A stretch of 64,000 nt of DNA from Vespula vulgaris (lineage: Eukaryota > Arthropoda > Insecta > Hymenoptera > Vespidae). The stretch covers positions 1,193,501 through 1,257,500 of the forward strand of contig NC_066605.1 in the NCBI RefSeq assembly GCF_905475345.1, in the 5' to 3' direction. Below, piece by piece: positions 28,101-42,120 of the stretch (position 1 is its first letter; the number at the start of each line of letters is the position of its first letter). Below the pieces are notes generated by a model. The model saw only the letters and a program-made list of their open reading frames with translations, had not been told where the DNA came from and made no database searches. Made by a program: the position numbers and the translations under genes.

Positions 28101-28750
28101 AAGTCCACTCCTGGTGGTAGATTGTCAAAGTCCCCGAAAGCGGCAAAAATTTCTAAGTCCACTCCTGGTGGTAGATTGTCAAAGTCCCCGAAAGGGGCAA
28201 AAATTTCTAAGTCCACTCCTGGTGGTAGATTGTCAAAGTCCCCGAAAGGGGCAAAAATTTCTAAGTCCACTCCTGGTGGTAGATTGTCAAATTCCCCGAA
28301 AGGGGCAAAAATTTCTAAGTCCACTCCTGGTGGTAGATTGTCAAAGTCCCCGAAAGGGGCAAAAATTTCTAAGTCCACTCCTGGTGGTAGATTGTCAAAG
28401 TCCCCGAAAGCGGCAAAAATTTCTAAGTCCACTCCTGGTGGTAGATTGTCAAAGTCCCCGAAAGCGGCAAAAATTTCTAAGTCCACTCCTGGTGGTAGAT
28501 TGTCAAAGTCCCCGAAAGGGGCAAAAATTTCTAAGTCCACTCCTGGTGGTAGATTGTCAAAGTCCCCGAAAGGGGCAAAAATTTCTAAGTCCACTCCTGG
28601 TGGTAGATTGTCAAAGTCCCCGAAAGGGGCAAAAATTTCTAAGTCCACTCCTGGTGGTAGATTGTCAAAGTCCCCGAAAGGGGCAAAAATTTCTAAGTCC
28701 ACTCCTGGTGGTAGATTGTCAAAGTCCCCGAAAGCGGCAAAAATTTCTAA
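25181..28750 (-). repeat. 54-bp minisatellite array 2, subfamily 1 (about 66 copies)
   Basis: Near-identical 54-bp units. Copies differ mainly at one C/G site (aaagcggc against aaaggggc), giving Ala or Pro on minus and Ala or Gly on plus. On minus the frame is DLEIFAPFGDFDNLPPGV repeated, on plus SKSTPGGRLSKSPKGAKI, and a second plus frame is also open. Three overlapping frames of more than 1,200 codons result simply because the unit is a multiple of three and lacks stops in them. The minus frame ends GCHSSEY-stop just before the donor-like site. I see no evidence that chooses one frame, so no protein is called. Confidence 0.95.
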
Positions 28751-29815
28751 GTCCCTTCCCGACGGTAGATTGTCAAAGTGCCCAGAAGGCACAGAAATTT
28801 CTAAGTCCATTCCCGGCGGTAGATTGTCAAAGTGCCCAGAAGGCACAGAAATTTCTAAGTCCCTTCCTGGTGGTAGATTGTCAAAGTGCCCAGAAGGCAC
28901 AAAATTTCTAAGTCCCTTCCCGGCGGTAGATTGTCAAAGTGCCCAGAAGGCACAGAAAGTTCTAAGTCCCTTCCCGACGGTAGATTGTCAAAGTGCCCAG
29001 AAGGCACAGAAATTTCTAAGTCCATTCCCGGCGGTAGATTGTCAAAGTGCCCAGAAGGCACAGAAAGTTCTAAGTCCCTTCCCGACGGTAGATTGTCAAA
29101 GTGCCCAGAAGGCACAGAAATTTCTAAGTCCCTTCCCGGCGGTAGATTGTCAAAGTGCCCAGAAGGCACAGAAAGTTCTAAGTCCCTTCCCGGCGGTAGA
29201 TTGTCAAAGTGCCCAGAAGGCACAGAAATTTCTAAGTCCCTTCCTGGTGGTAGATTGTCAAAGTGCCCAGAAGGCACAAAATTTCTAAGTCCCTTCCCGG
29301 CGGTAGATTGTCAAAGTGCCCAGAAGGCACAGAAAGTTCTAAGTCCCTTCCCGACGGTAGATTGTCAAAGTGCCCAGAAGGCACAGAAATTTCTAAGTCC
29401 CTTCCCGGCGGTAGATTGTCAAAGTGCCCAGAAGGCACAGAAAGTTCTAAGTCCCTTCCCGACGGTAGATTGTCAAAGTGCCCAGAAGGCACAGAAATTT
29501 CTAAGTCCCTTCCTGGTGGTAGATTGTCAAAGTGCCCAGAAGGCACAAAATTTCTAAGTCCCTTCCCGGCGGTAGATTGTCAAAGTGCCCAGAAGGCACA
29601 GAAATTTCTAAGTCCCTTCCTGGTGGTAGATTGTCAAAGTGCCCAGAAGGCACAAAATTTCTAAGTCCCTTCCCGGCGGTAGATTGTCAAAGTGCCCAGA
29701 AGGCACAGAAAGTTCTAAGTCCCTTCCCGGCGGTAGATTGTCAAAGTGCCCAGAAGGCACAGAAATTTCTAAGTCCATTCCCGATGGTAGATTGTCAAAA
29801 GTCCAAGGAAGGCAC
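28751..29815 (-). repeat. 54-bp minisatellite array 2, subfamily 2 (about 19-20 copies)
   Basis: The unit changes abruptly to a version with CCCTTCCCGGCGG and TGCCCAGAAGGCACAG but keeps the same period. Several units lack one base (cacaaaattt for cacagaaattt, near 28900, 29276, 29545 and 29652), making 53-bp units that break every reading frame. That argues against this part being a conserved coding exon. A minus-strand acceptor-like tract (CCTTTGTTTTAG, AG at 29827-29828) lies just beyond it. Confidence 0.9.
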
Positions 29816-29904
29816 ACAGTCGAAGACTAAAACAAAGGAAACATTATAGAAATACGAAAATATGAGAGATACACAATCTACTTTCGTAACATCTTCGTGG
29901 GTAC

Positions 29905-32900
29905 TCGCTCCTATGGCATCTTGTGGAAATTTCTATGTCCCCCCATAGAGAAGGTGTGTCAACGTCCTTCGAAAGTGCAGTGGAAATCTGAAACAAAAAA
30001 GAAAGCATAGAATGTGGAAAATATGAGTGATACCACAATGTACTTGCGTAAAATCTCCGTTAGTACTCGCTCCTATGGCATCCTGTGGAAATTTCTAAGT
30101 TCTCTTGTCGAAGTCCAAAACACAACTGGACTAGTAGCTGTAATGGTCCGTCAATGACCCGACTTTGTTGTCGTCTCTCGATGCCGAGTATCCCCACTTC
30201 CCATTTAAGTCTGCAATCAATAATCTTCTTATTTTCGTATTAACTGTCCATTAATACTCGCTCCTATGGCATCCTGTGGAAATTTCTAAGTCCCCCCATA
30301 GAGAAGGACTGTCAACGTCCTTCGAAAGTGCAGTGGAAATCTGAAACAAAAAAGAAAGCATAGAATGTGGAAAATATGAATGATACGACATTGTACTTGC
30401 GTTAAACCTTCGTTAGTACTCGCTCCTATGGCATCCTGTGGAAATTTCTATGTCCCCCCATAGAGATGGATTGTCAACGGCCTTCGAAAGTGCAGTGGAA
30501 GTCTGAAACAAAAAAGAAAGCATAGTATGTGGAAAATATGAGTGATACCACAATGTACTTGCGTAAAATCTCCGTTAGTACTCGCTCCTATGGCATCCTG
30601 TGGAAATTTCTATGTCCCCCCATAGAGAAGGCTGTCAACGTCCTTCAAAAGTGCAGTGGAAATCTGAAACAAAAAAGAAAGCATAGAATGTGGAAAATAT
30701 GAATGATACGACATTGTACTTGCGTTAAACCTTCGTTAGTACTCGCTCCTATGGCATCCTGTGGAAATTTCTATGTCCCCCCATAGAGATGGATTGTCAA
30801 CGGCCTTCGAAAGTGCAGTGGAAGTCTGAAACAAAAAAGAAAGCATAGTATGTGGAAAATATGAGTGATACCACAATGTACTTGCGTAAAATCTCCGTTA
30901 GTACTCGCTCCTATGGCATCTTGTAGAAATTTCTAAGTTCTCTTGTCGAAGTCCAAAACACAACTGGACTAGTAGCTGTAATGGTCCGTCAATGACCCGA
31001 CTTTGTTGTCGTCTCTCGATGCCGAGTATCCCCACTTCCCATTTAAGTCTGCAATCAATAATCTTCTTATTTTCGTATTAACTGTCCATTAATACTCGCT
31101 CCTATGGCATCCTGTGGAAATTTCTAAGTCCCCCCATAGAGAAGGACTGTCAACGTCCTTCGAAAGTGCAGTGGAAATCTGAAACAAAAAAGAAAGCATA
31201 GAATGTGGAAAATATGAATGATACGACATTGTACTTGCGTTAAACCTTCGTTAGTACTCGCTCCTATGGCATCCTGTGGAAATTTCTATGTCCCCCCATA
31301 GAGATGGATTGTCAACGGCCTTCGAAAGTGCAGTGGAAGTCTGAAACAAAAAAGAAAGCATAGTATGTGGAAAATATGAGTGATACCACAATGTACTTGC
31401 GTAAAATCTCCGTTAGTACTCGCTCCTATGGCATCCTGTGGAAATTTCTATGTCCCCCCATAGAGAAGGCTGTCAACGTCCTTCAAAAGTGCAGTGGAAA
31501 TCTGAAACAAAAAAGAAAGCATAGAATGTGGAAAATATGAATGATACGACATTGTACTTGCGTTAAACCTTCGTTAGTACTCGCTCCTATGGCATCCTGT
31601 GGAAATTTCTATGTCCCCCCATAGAGATGGATTGTCAACGGCCTTCGAAAGTGCAGTGGAAGTCTGAAACAAAAAAGAAAGCATAGTATGTGGAAAATAT
31701 GAGTGATACCACAATGTACTTGCGTAAAATCTCCGTTAGTACTCGCTCCTATGGCATCCTGTGGAAATTTCTATGTCCCCCCATAGAGAAGGCTGTCAAC
31801 GTCCTTCAAAAGTGCAGTGGAAATCTGAAACAAAAAAGAAAGCATAGAATGTGGAAAATATGAATGATACGACATTGTACTTGCGTTAAACCTTCGTTAG
31901 TACTCGCTCCTATGGCATCCTGTGGAAATTTCTATGTCCCCCCATAGAGATGGATTGTCAACGGCCTTCGAAAGTGCAGTGGAAGTCTGAAACAAAAAAG
32001 AAAGCATAGTATGTGGAAAATATGAGTGATACCACAATGTACTTGCGTAAAATCTCCGTTAGTACTCGCTCCTATGGCATCTTGTAGAAATTTCTAAGTT
32101 CTCTTGTCGAAGTCCAAAACACAACTGGACTAGTAGCTGTAATGGTCCGTCAATGACCCGACTTTGTTGTCGTCTCTCGATGCCGAGTATCCCCACTTCC
32201 CATTTAAGTCTGCAATCAATAATCTTCTTATTTTCGTATTAACTGTCCATTAATACTCGCTCCTATGGCATCCTGTGGAAATTTCTAAGTCCCCCCATAG
32301 AGAAGGACTGTCAACGTCCTTCGAAAGGGCAGTGGAAATCTGAAACAAAAAAGAAAGCATAGAATGTGGAAAATATGAATGATACGACATTGTACTTGCG
32401 TTAAACCTTCGTTAGTACTCGCTCCTATGGCATCCTGTGGAAATTTCTATGTCCCCCCATAGAGATGGATTGTCAACGGCCTTCGAAAGTGCAGTGGAAG
32501 TCTGAAACAAAAAAGAAAGCATAGTATGTGGAAAATATGAGTGATACCACAATGTACTTGCGTAAAATCTCCGTTAGTACTCGCTCCTATGGCATCCTGT
32601 GGAAATTTCTATGTCCCCCCATAGAGAAGGCTGTCAACGTCCTTCAAAAGTGCAGTGGAAATCTGAAACAAAAAAGAAAGCATAGAATGTGGAAAATATG
32701 AATGATACGACATTGTACTTGCGTTAAACCTTCGTTAGTACTCGCTCCTATGGCATCTTGTAGAAATTTCTAAGTTCTCTTGTCGAAGTCCAAAACACAA
32801 CTGGACTAGTAGCTGTAATGGTCCGTCAATGACCCGACTTTGTTGTCGTCTCTCGATGCCGAGTATCCCCACTTCCCATTTAAGTCTGCAATCAATAATC

Positions 32901-35900
32901 TTCTTATTTTCGTATTAACTGTCCATTAATACTCGCTCCTATGGCATCCTGTGGAAATTTCTAAGTCCCCCCATAGAGAAGGACTGTCAACGTCCTTCGA
33001 AAGTGCAGTGGAAATCTGAAACAAAAAAGAAAGCATAGAATGTGGAAAATATGAATGATACGACATTGTACTTGCGTTAAACCTTCGTTAGTACTCGCTC
33101 CTATGGCATCTTGTAGAAATTTCTAAGTTCTCTTGTCGAAGTCCAAAACACAACTGGACTAGTAGCTGTAATGGTCCGTCAATGACCCGACTTTGTTGTC
33201 GTCTCTCGATGCCGAGTATCCCCACTTCCCATTTAAGTCTGCAATCAATAATCTTCTTATTTTCGTATTAACTGTCCATTAATACTCGCTCCTATGGCAT
33301 CCTGTGGAAATTTCTAAGTCCCCCCATAGAGAAGGACTGTCAACGTCCTTCGAAAGGGCAGTGGAAATCTGAAACAAAAAAGAAAGCATAGAATGTGGAA
33401 AATATGAATGATACGACATTGTACTTGCGTTAAACCTTCGTTAGTACTCGCTCCTATGGCATCCTGTGGAAATTTCTATGTCCCCCCATAGAGATGGATT
33501 GTCAACGGCCTTCGAAAGTGCAGTGGAAGTCTGAAACAAAAAAGAAAGCATAGTATGTGGAAAATATGAGTGATACCACAATGTACTTGCGTAAAATCTC
33601 CGTTAGTACTCGCTCCTATGGCATCCTGTGGAAATTTCTATGTCCCCCCATAGAGATGGATTGTCAACGGCCTTCGAAAGTGCAGTGGAAGTCTGAAACA
33701 AAAAAGAAAGCATAGTATGTGGAAAATATGAGTGATACCACAATGTACTTGCGTAAAATCTCCGTTAGTACTCGCTCCTATGACATCTTGTAGAAATTTC
33801 TAAGTTCTCTTGTCGAAGTCCAAAACACAACTGGACTAGTAGCTGTAATGGTCCGTCAATGACCCGACTTTGTTGTCGTCTCTCGATGCCGAGTATCCCC
33901 ACTTCCCATTTAAGTCTGCAATCAATAATCTTCTTATTTTCGTATTAACTGTCCATTAATACTCGCTCCTATGGCATCCTGTGGAAATTTCTAAGTCCCC
34001 CCATAGAGAAGGACTGTCAACGTCCTTCGAAAGTGCAGTGGAAATCTGAAACAAAAAAGAAAGCATAGAATGTGGAAAATATGAATGATACGACATTGTA
34101 CTTGCGTTAAACCTTCGTTAGTACTCGCTCCTATGGCATCCTGTGGAAATTTCTATGTCCCCCCATAGAGATGGATTGTCAACGGCCTTCGAAAGTGCAG
34201 TGGAAGTCTGAAACAAAAAAGAAAGCATAGTATGTGGAAAATATGAGTGATACCACAATGTACTTGCGTAAAATCTCCGTTAGTACTCGCTCCTATGGCA
34301 TCTTGTAGAAATTTCTAAGTTCTCTTGTCGAAGTCCAAAACACAACTGGACTAGTAGCTGTAATGGTCCGTCAATGACCCGACTTTGTTGTCGTCTCTCG
34401 ATGCCGAGTATCCCCACTTCCCATTTAAGTCTGCAATCAATAATCTTCTTATTTTCGTATTAACTGTCCATTAATACTCGCTCCTATGGCATCCTGTGGA
34501 AATTTCTAAGTCCCCCCATAGAGAAGGACTGTCAACGTCCTTCGAAAGTGCAGTGGAAATCTGAAACAAAAAAGAAAGCATAGAATGTGGAAAATATGAA
34601 TGATACGACATTGTACTTGCGTTAAACCTTCGTTAGTACTCGCTCCTATGGCATCTTGTAGAAATTTCTAAGTTCTCTTGTCGAAGTCCAAAACACAACT
34701 GGACTAGTAGCTGTAATGGTCCGTCAATGACCCGACTTTGTTGTCGTCTCTCGATGCCGAGTATCCCCACTTCCCATTTAAGTCTGCAATCAATAATCTT
34801 CTTATTTTCGTATTAACTGTCCATTAATACTCGCTCCTATGGCATCCTGTGGAAATTTCTAAGTCCCCCCATAGAGAAGGACTGTCAACGTCCTTCGAAA
34901 GGGCAGTGGAAATCTGAAACAAAAAAGAAAGCATAGAATGTGGAAAATATGAATGATACGACATTGTACTTGCGTTAAACCTTAGTTAGTACTCGCTCCT
35001 ATGGCATCCTGTGGAAATTTCTATGTCCCCCCATAGAGATGGATTGTCAACGGCCTTCGAAAGTGCAGTGGAAGTCTGAAACAAAAAAGAAAGCATAGTA
35101 TGTGGAAAATATGAGTGATACCACAATGTACTTGCGTAAAATCTCCGTTAGTACTCGCTCCTATGGCATCCTGTGGAAATTTCTATGTCCCCCCATAGAG
35201 AAGGCTGTCAACGTCCTTCAAAAGTGCAGTGGAAATCTGAAACAAAAAAGAAAGCATAGAATGTGGAAAATATGAATGATACGACATTGTACTTGCGTTA
35301 AACCTTCGTTAGTACTCGCTCCTATGGCATCCTGTGGAAATTTCTATGTCCCCCCATAGAGATGGATTGTCAACGGCCTTCGAAAGTGCAGTGGAAGTCT
35401 GAAACAAAAAAGAAAGCATAGTATGTGGAAAATATGAGTGATACCACAATGTACTTGCGTAAAATCTCCGTTAGTACTCGCTCCTATGGCATCCTGTGGA
35501 AATTTCTATGTCCCCCCATAGAGATGGATTGTCAACGGCCTTCGAAAGTGCAGTGGAAGTCTGAAACAAAAAAGAAAGCATAGTATGTGGAAAATATGAG
35601 TGATACCACAATGTACTTGCGTAAAATCTCCGTTAATACTCGCTCCTATGGCATCCTGTGGAAATTTCTATGTCCCCCCATAGAGAAGGCTGTCAACGTC
35701 CTTCAAAAGTGCAGTGGAAATCTGAAACAAAAAAGAAAGCATAGAATGTGGAAAATATGAATGATACGACATTGTACTTGCGTTAAACCTTCGTTAGTAC
35801 TCGCTCCTATGGCATCCTGTGGAAATTTCTATGTCCCCCCATAGAGATGGATTGTCAACGGCCTTCGAAAGTGCAGTGGAAGTCTGAAACAAAAAAGAAA

Positions 35901-38900
35901 GCATAGTATGTGGAAAATATGAGTGATACCACAATGTACTTGCGTAAAATCTCCGTTAGTACTCGCTCCTATGGCATCCTGTGGAAATTTCTATGTCCCC
36001 CCATAGAGAAGGCTGTCAACGTCCTTCAAAAGTGCAGTGGAAATCTGAAACAAAAAAGAAAGCATAGAATGTGGAAAATATGAATGATACGACATTGTAC
36101 TTGCGTTAAACCTTCGTTAGTACTCGCTCCTATGGCATCCTGTGGAAATTTCTATGTCCCCCCATAGAGATGGATTGTCAACGGCCTTCGAAAGTGCAGT
36201 GGAAGTCTGAAACAAAAAAGAAAGCATAGTATGTGGAAAATATGAGTGATACCACAATGTACTTGCGTAAAATCTCCGTTAGTACTCGCTCCTATGGCAT
36301 CCTGTGGAAATTTCTATGTCCCCCCATAGAGAAGGCTGTCAACGTCCTTCAAAAGTGCAGTGGAAATCTGAAACAAAAAAGAAAGCATAGAATGTGGAAA
36401 ATATGAATGATACGACATTGTACTTGCGTTAAACCTTCGTTAGTACTCGCTCCTATGGCATCTTGTAGAAATTTCTAAGTTCTCTTGTCGAAGTCCAAAA
36501 CACAACTGGACTAGTAGCTGTAATGGTCCGTCAATGACCCGACTTTGTTGTCGTCTCTCGATGCCGAGTATCCCCACTTCCCATTTAAGTCTGCAATCAA
36601 TAATCTTCTTATTTTCGTATTAACTGTCCATTAATACTCGCTCCTATGGCATCCTGTGGAAATTTCTATGTCCCCCCATAGAGAAGGACTGTCAACGTCC
36701 TTCGAAAGGGCAGTGGAAATCTGAAACAAAAAAGAAAGCATAGAATGTGGAAAATATGAATGATACGACATTGTACTTGCGTTAAACCTTCGTTAGTACT
36801 CGCTCCTATGGCATCCTGTGGAAATTTCTATGTCCCCCCATAGAGATGGATTGTCAACGGCCTTCGAAAGTGCAGTGGAAGTCTGAAACAAAAAAGAAAG
36901 CATAGTATGTGGAAAATATGAGTGATACCACAATGTACTTGCGTAAAATCTCCGTTAGTACTCGCTCCTATGGCATCCTGTGGAAATTTCTATGTCCCCC
37001 CATAGAGATGGATTGTCAACGGCCTTCGAAAGTGCAGTGGAAGTCTGAAACAAAAAAGAAAGCATAGTATGTGGAAAATATGAGTGATACCACAATGTAC
37101 TTGCGTAAAATCTCCGTTAATACTCGCTCCTATGGCATCCTGTGGAAATTTCTATGTCCCCCCATAGAGAAGGCTGTCAACGTCCTTCAAAAGTGCAGTG
37201 GAAATCTGAAACAAAAAAGAAAGCATAGAATGTGGAAAATATGAATGATACGACATTGTACTTGCGTTAAACCTTCGTTAGTACTCGCTCCTATGGCATC
37301 CTGTGGAAATTTCTATGTCCCCCCATAGAGATGGATTGTCAACGGCCTTCGAAAGTGCAGTGGAAATCTGAAACAAAAAAGAAAGCATAGAATGTGGAAA
37401 ATATGAGTGATACCACATTGTACTTGCGTAAAATCTCCGTTAGTACTCGCTCCTATGGCATCCTGTGGAAATTTCTATGTCCCCCCATAGAGAAGGCTGT
37501 CAACGTCCTTCAAAAGGGCAGTGGAAATCTGAAACAAAAAAGAAAGCATAGAATGTGGAAAATATGAATGATACGACATTGTACTTGCGTTAAACCTTCG
37601 TTAGTACTCGCTCCTATGGCATCCTGTGGAAATTTCTATGTCCCCCCATAGAGATGGATTGTCAACGGCCTTCGAAAGTGCAGTGGAAGTCTGAAACAAA
37701 AAAGAAAGCATAGTATGTGGAAAATATGAGTGATACCACAATGTACTTGCGTAAAATCTCCGTTAGTACTCGCTCCTATGGCATCTTGTAGAAATTTCTA
37801 AGTTCTCTTGTCGAAGTCCAAAACACAACTGGACTAGTAGCTGTAATGGTCCGTCAATGACCCGACTTTGTTGTCGTCTCTCGATGCCGAGTATCCCCAC
37901 TTCCCATTTAAGTCTGCAATCAATAATCTTCTTATTTTCGTATTAACTGTCCATTAATACTCGCTCCTATGGCATCCTGTGGAAATTTCTATGTCCCCCC
38001 ATAGAGAAGGCTGTCAACGTCCTTCAAAAGTGCAGTGGAAATCTGAAACAAAAAAGAAAGCATAGAATGTGGAAAATATGAATGATACGACATTGTACTT
38101 GCGTTAAACCTTCGTTAGTACTCGCTCCTATGGCATCTTGTAGAAATTTCTAAGTTCTCTTGTCGAAGTCCAAAACACAACTGGACTAGTAGCTGTAATG
38201 GTCCGTCAATGACCCGACTTTGTTGTCGTCTCTCGATGCCGAGTATCCCCACTTCCCATTTAAGTCTGCAATCAATAATCTTCTTATTTTCGTATTAACT
38301 GTCCATTAATACTCGCTCCTATGGCATCCTGTGGAAATTTCTAAGTCCCCCCATAGAGAAGGACTGTCAACGTCCTTCGAAAGGGCAGTGGAAATCTGAA
38401 ACAAAAAAGAAAGCATAGAATGTGGAAAATATGAATGATACGACATTGTACTTGCGTTAAACCTTCGTTAGTACTCGCTCCTATGGCATCCTGTGGAAAT
38501 TTCTATGTCCCCCCATAGAGATGGATTGTCAACGGCCTTCGAAAGTGCAGTGGAAGTCTGAAACAAAAAAGAAAGCATAGTATGTGGAAAATATGAGTGA
38601 TACCACAATGTACTTGCGTAAAATCTCCGTTAGTACTCGCTCCTATGGCATCCTGTGGAAATTTCTATGTCCCCCCATAGAGATGGATTGTCAACGGCCT
38701 TCGAAAGTGCAGTGGAAGTCTGAAACAAAAAAGAAAGCATAGTATGTGGAAAATATGAGTGATACCACAATGTACTTGCGTAAAATCTCCGTTAATACTC
38801 GCTCCTATGGCATCCTGTGGAAATTTCTATGTCCCCCCATAGAGAAGGCTGTCAACGTCCTTCAAAAGTGCAGTGGAAATCTGAAACAAAAAAGAAAGCA

Positions 38901-41900
38901 TAGAATGTGGAAAATATGAATGATACGACATTGTACTTGCGTTAAACCTTCGTTAGTACTCGCTCCTATGGCATCCTGTGGAAATTTCTATGTCCCCCCA
39001 TAGAGATGGATTGTCAACGGCCTTCGAAAGTGCAGTGGAAGTCTGAAACAAAAAAGAAAGCATAGTATGTGGAAAATATGAGTGATACCACAATGTACTT
39101 GCGTAAAATCTCCGTTAGTACTCGCTCCTATGGCATCCTGTGGAAATTTCTATGTCCCCCCATAGAGATGGATTGTCAACGGCCTTCGAAAGTGCAGTGG
39201 AAGTCTGAAACAAAAAAGAAAGCATAGTATGTGGAAAATATGAGTGATACCACAATGTACTTGCGTAAAATCTCCGTTAATACTCGCTCCTATGGCATCC
39301 TGTGGAAATTTCTATGTCCCCCCCATAGAGAAGGCTGTCAACGTCCTTCAAAAGTGCAGTGGAAATCTGAAACAAAAAAGAAAGCATAGAATGTGGAAAA
39401 TATGAATGATACGACATTGTACTTGCGTTAAACCTTCGTTAGTACTCGCTCCTATGGCATCCTGTGGAAATTTCTATGTCCCCCCATAGAGATGGATTGT
39501 CAACGGCCTTCGAAAGTGCAGTGGAAGTCTGAAACAAAAAAGAAAGCATAGTATGTGGAAAATATGAGTGATACCACAATGTACTTGCGTAAAATCTCCG
39601 TTAGTACTCGCTCCTATGGCATCCTGTGGAAATTTCTATGTCCCCCCATAGAGAAGGCTGTCAACGTCCTTCAAAAGTGCAGTGGAAATCTGAAACAAAA
39701 AAGAAAGCATAGAATGTGGAAAATATGAATGATACGACATTGTACTTGCGTTAAACCTTCGTTAGTACTCGCTCCTATGGCATCCTGTGGAAATTTCTAT
39801 GTCCCCCCATAGAGATGGACTGTCAACGTCCTTCGAAAGTGCAGTGGAAGTCTGAAACAAAAAAGAAAGCATAGTATGTGGAAAATATGAGTGATACCAC
39901 AATGTACTTGCGTAAAATCTCCGTTAGTACTCGCTCCTATGGCATCTTGTAGAAATTTCTAAGTTCTCTTGTCGAAGTCCAAAACACAACTGGACTAGTA
40001 GCTGTAATGGTCCGTCAATGACCCGACTTTGTTGTCGTCTCTCGATGCCGAGTATCCCCACTTCCCATTTAAGTCTGCAATCAATAATCTTCTTATTTTC
40101 GTATTAACTGTCCATTAATACTCGCTCCTATGGCATCCTGTGGAAATTTCTATGTCCCCCCATAGAGAAGGCTGTCAACGTCCTTCAAAAGTGCAGTGGA
40201 AATCTGAAACAAAAAAGAAAGCATAGAATGTGGAAAATATGAATGATACGACATTGTACTTGCGTTAAACCTTCGTTAGTACTCGCTCCTATGGCATCTT
40301 GTAGAAATTTCTAAGTTCTCTTGTCGAAGTCCAAAACACAACTGGACTAGTAGCTGTAATGGTCCGTCAATGACCCGACTTTGTTGTCGTCTCTCGATGC
40401 CGAGTATCCCCACTTCCCATTTAAGTCTGCAATCAATAATCTTCTTATTTTCGTATTAACTGTCCATTAATACTCGCTCCTATGGCATCCTGTGGAAATT
40501 TCTAAGTCCCCCCATAGAGAAGGACTGTCAACGTCCTTCGAAAGGGCAGTGGAAATCTGAAACAAAAAAGAAAGCATAGAATGTGGAAAATATGAATGAT
40601 ACGACATTGTACTTGCGTTAAACCTTCGTTAGTACTCGCTCCTATGGCATCCTGTGGAAATTTCTATGTCCCCCCATAGAGATGGATTGTCAACGTCCTT
40701 CGAAAGTGCAGTGGAAGTCTGAAACAAAAAAGAAAGCATAGTATGTGGAAAATATGAGTGATACCACAATGTACTTGCGTAAAATCTCCGTTAGTACTCG
40801 CTCCTATGGCATCCTGTGGAAATTTCTATGTCCCCCCATAGAGATGGATTGTCAACGTCCTTCAAAAGTGCAGTGGAAATCTGAAACAAAAAAGAAAGCA
40901 TAGTATGTGGAAAATATGAGTGATACCACAATGTACTTGCGTAAAATCTCCGTTAATACTCGCTCCTATGGCATCCTGTGGAAATTTCTATGTCCCCCCA
41001 TAGAGAAGGCTGTCAACGTCCTTCAAAAGTGCAGTGGAAATCTGAAACAAAAAAGAAAGCATAGAATGTGGAAAATATGAATGATACGACATTGTACTTG
41101 CGTTAAACCTTCGTTAGTACTCGCTCCTATGGCATCCTGTGGAAATTTCTATGTCCCCCCATAGAGATGGATTGTCAACGGCCTTCGAAAGTGCAGTGGA
41201 AGTCTGAAACAAAAAAGAAAGCATAGTATGTGGAAAATATGAGTGATACCACAATGTACTTGCGTAAAATCTCCGTTAGTACTCGCTCCTATGGCATCCT
41301 GTGGAAATTTCTATGTCCCCCCATAGAGAAGGCTGTCAACGTCCTTCAAAAGTGCAGTGGAAATCTGAAACAAAAAAGAAAGCATAGAATGTGGAAAATA
41401 TGAATGATACGACATTGTACTTGCGTTAAACCTTCGTTAGTACTCGCTCCTATGGCATCCTGTGGAAATTTCTATGTCCCCCCATAGAGATGGATTGTCA
41501 ACGGCCTTCGAAAGTGCAGTGGAAGTCTGAAACAAAAAAGAAAGCATAGTATGTGGAAAATATGAGTGATACCACAATGTACTTGCGTAAAATCTCCGTT
41601 AGTACTCGCTCCTATGGCATCTTGTAGAAATTTCTAAGTTCTCTTGTCGAAGTCCAAAACACAACTGGACTAGTAGCTGTAATGGTCCGTCAATGACCCG
41701 ACTTTGTTGTCGTCTCTCGATGCCGAGTATCCCCACTTCCCATTTAAGTCTGCAATCAATAATCTTCTTATTTTCGTATTAACTGTCCATTAATACTCGC
41801 TCCTATGGCATCCTGTGGAAATTTCTAAGTCCCCCCATAGAGAAGGACTGTCAACGTCCTTCGAAAGGGCAGTGGAAATCTGAAACAAAAAAGAAAGCAT

Positions 41901-42120
41901 AGAATGTGGAAAATATGAATGATACGACATTGTACTTGCGTTAAACCTTCGTTAGTACTCGCTCCTATGGCATCCTGTGGAAATTTCTATGTCCCCCCAT
42001 AGAGATGGATTGTCAACGGCCTTCGAAAGTGCAGTGGAAATCTGAGACAAAAAAGAAAGCATAGAATGTGGAAAATATGAATGCTACCACATTGTACTTG
42101 CGTAATATCCTCGTTAATAC
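29905..42120 (-). repeat. Higher-order satellite of 162/161-bp (A) and 191-bp (B) units
   Basis: About 59 A units and 14 B units run head to tail, all in one orientation. Units begin at GGCATCCTGTGG (A) or GGCATCTTGTAG (B). B units start at 30077, 30915, 32076, 32752, 33105, 33782, 34297, 34650, 36457, 37780, 38132, 39941, 40293 and 41616. Spacings equal one B plus 1, 2, 3, 4, 6, 7 or 10 A units. A units alternate between a 162-bp form (GATGGATTGTCAACGGCC) and a 161-bp form (GAAGGCTGTCAACGTCC). On minus each A unit reads as pyrimidine tract plus GTTTCAG, a 102-nt (or 101-nt) exon-like block, then GCAAGTACA. All three frames of that block contain stops. Array length may be compressed or expanded by assembly. 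Confidence 0.95.
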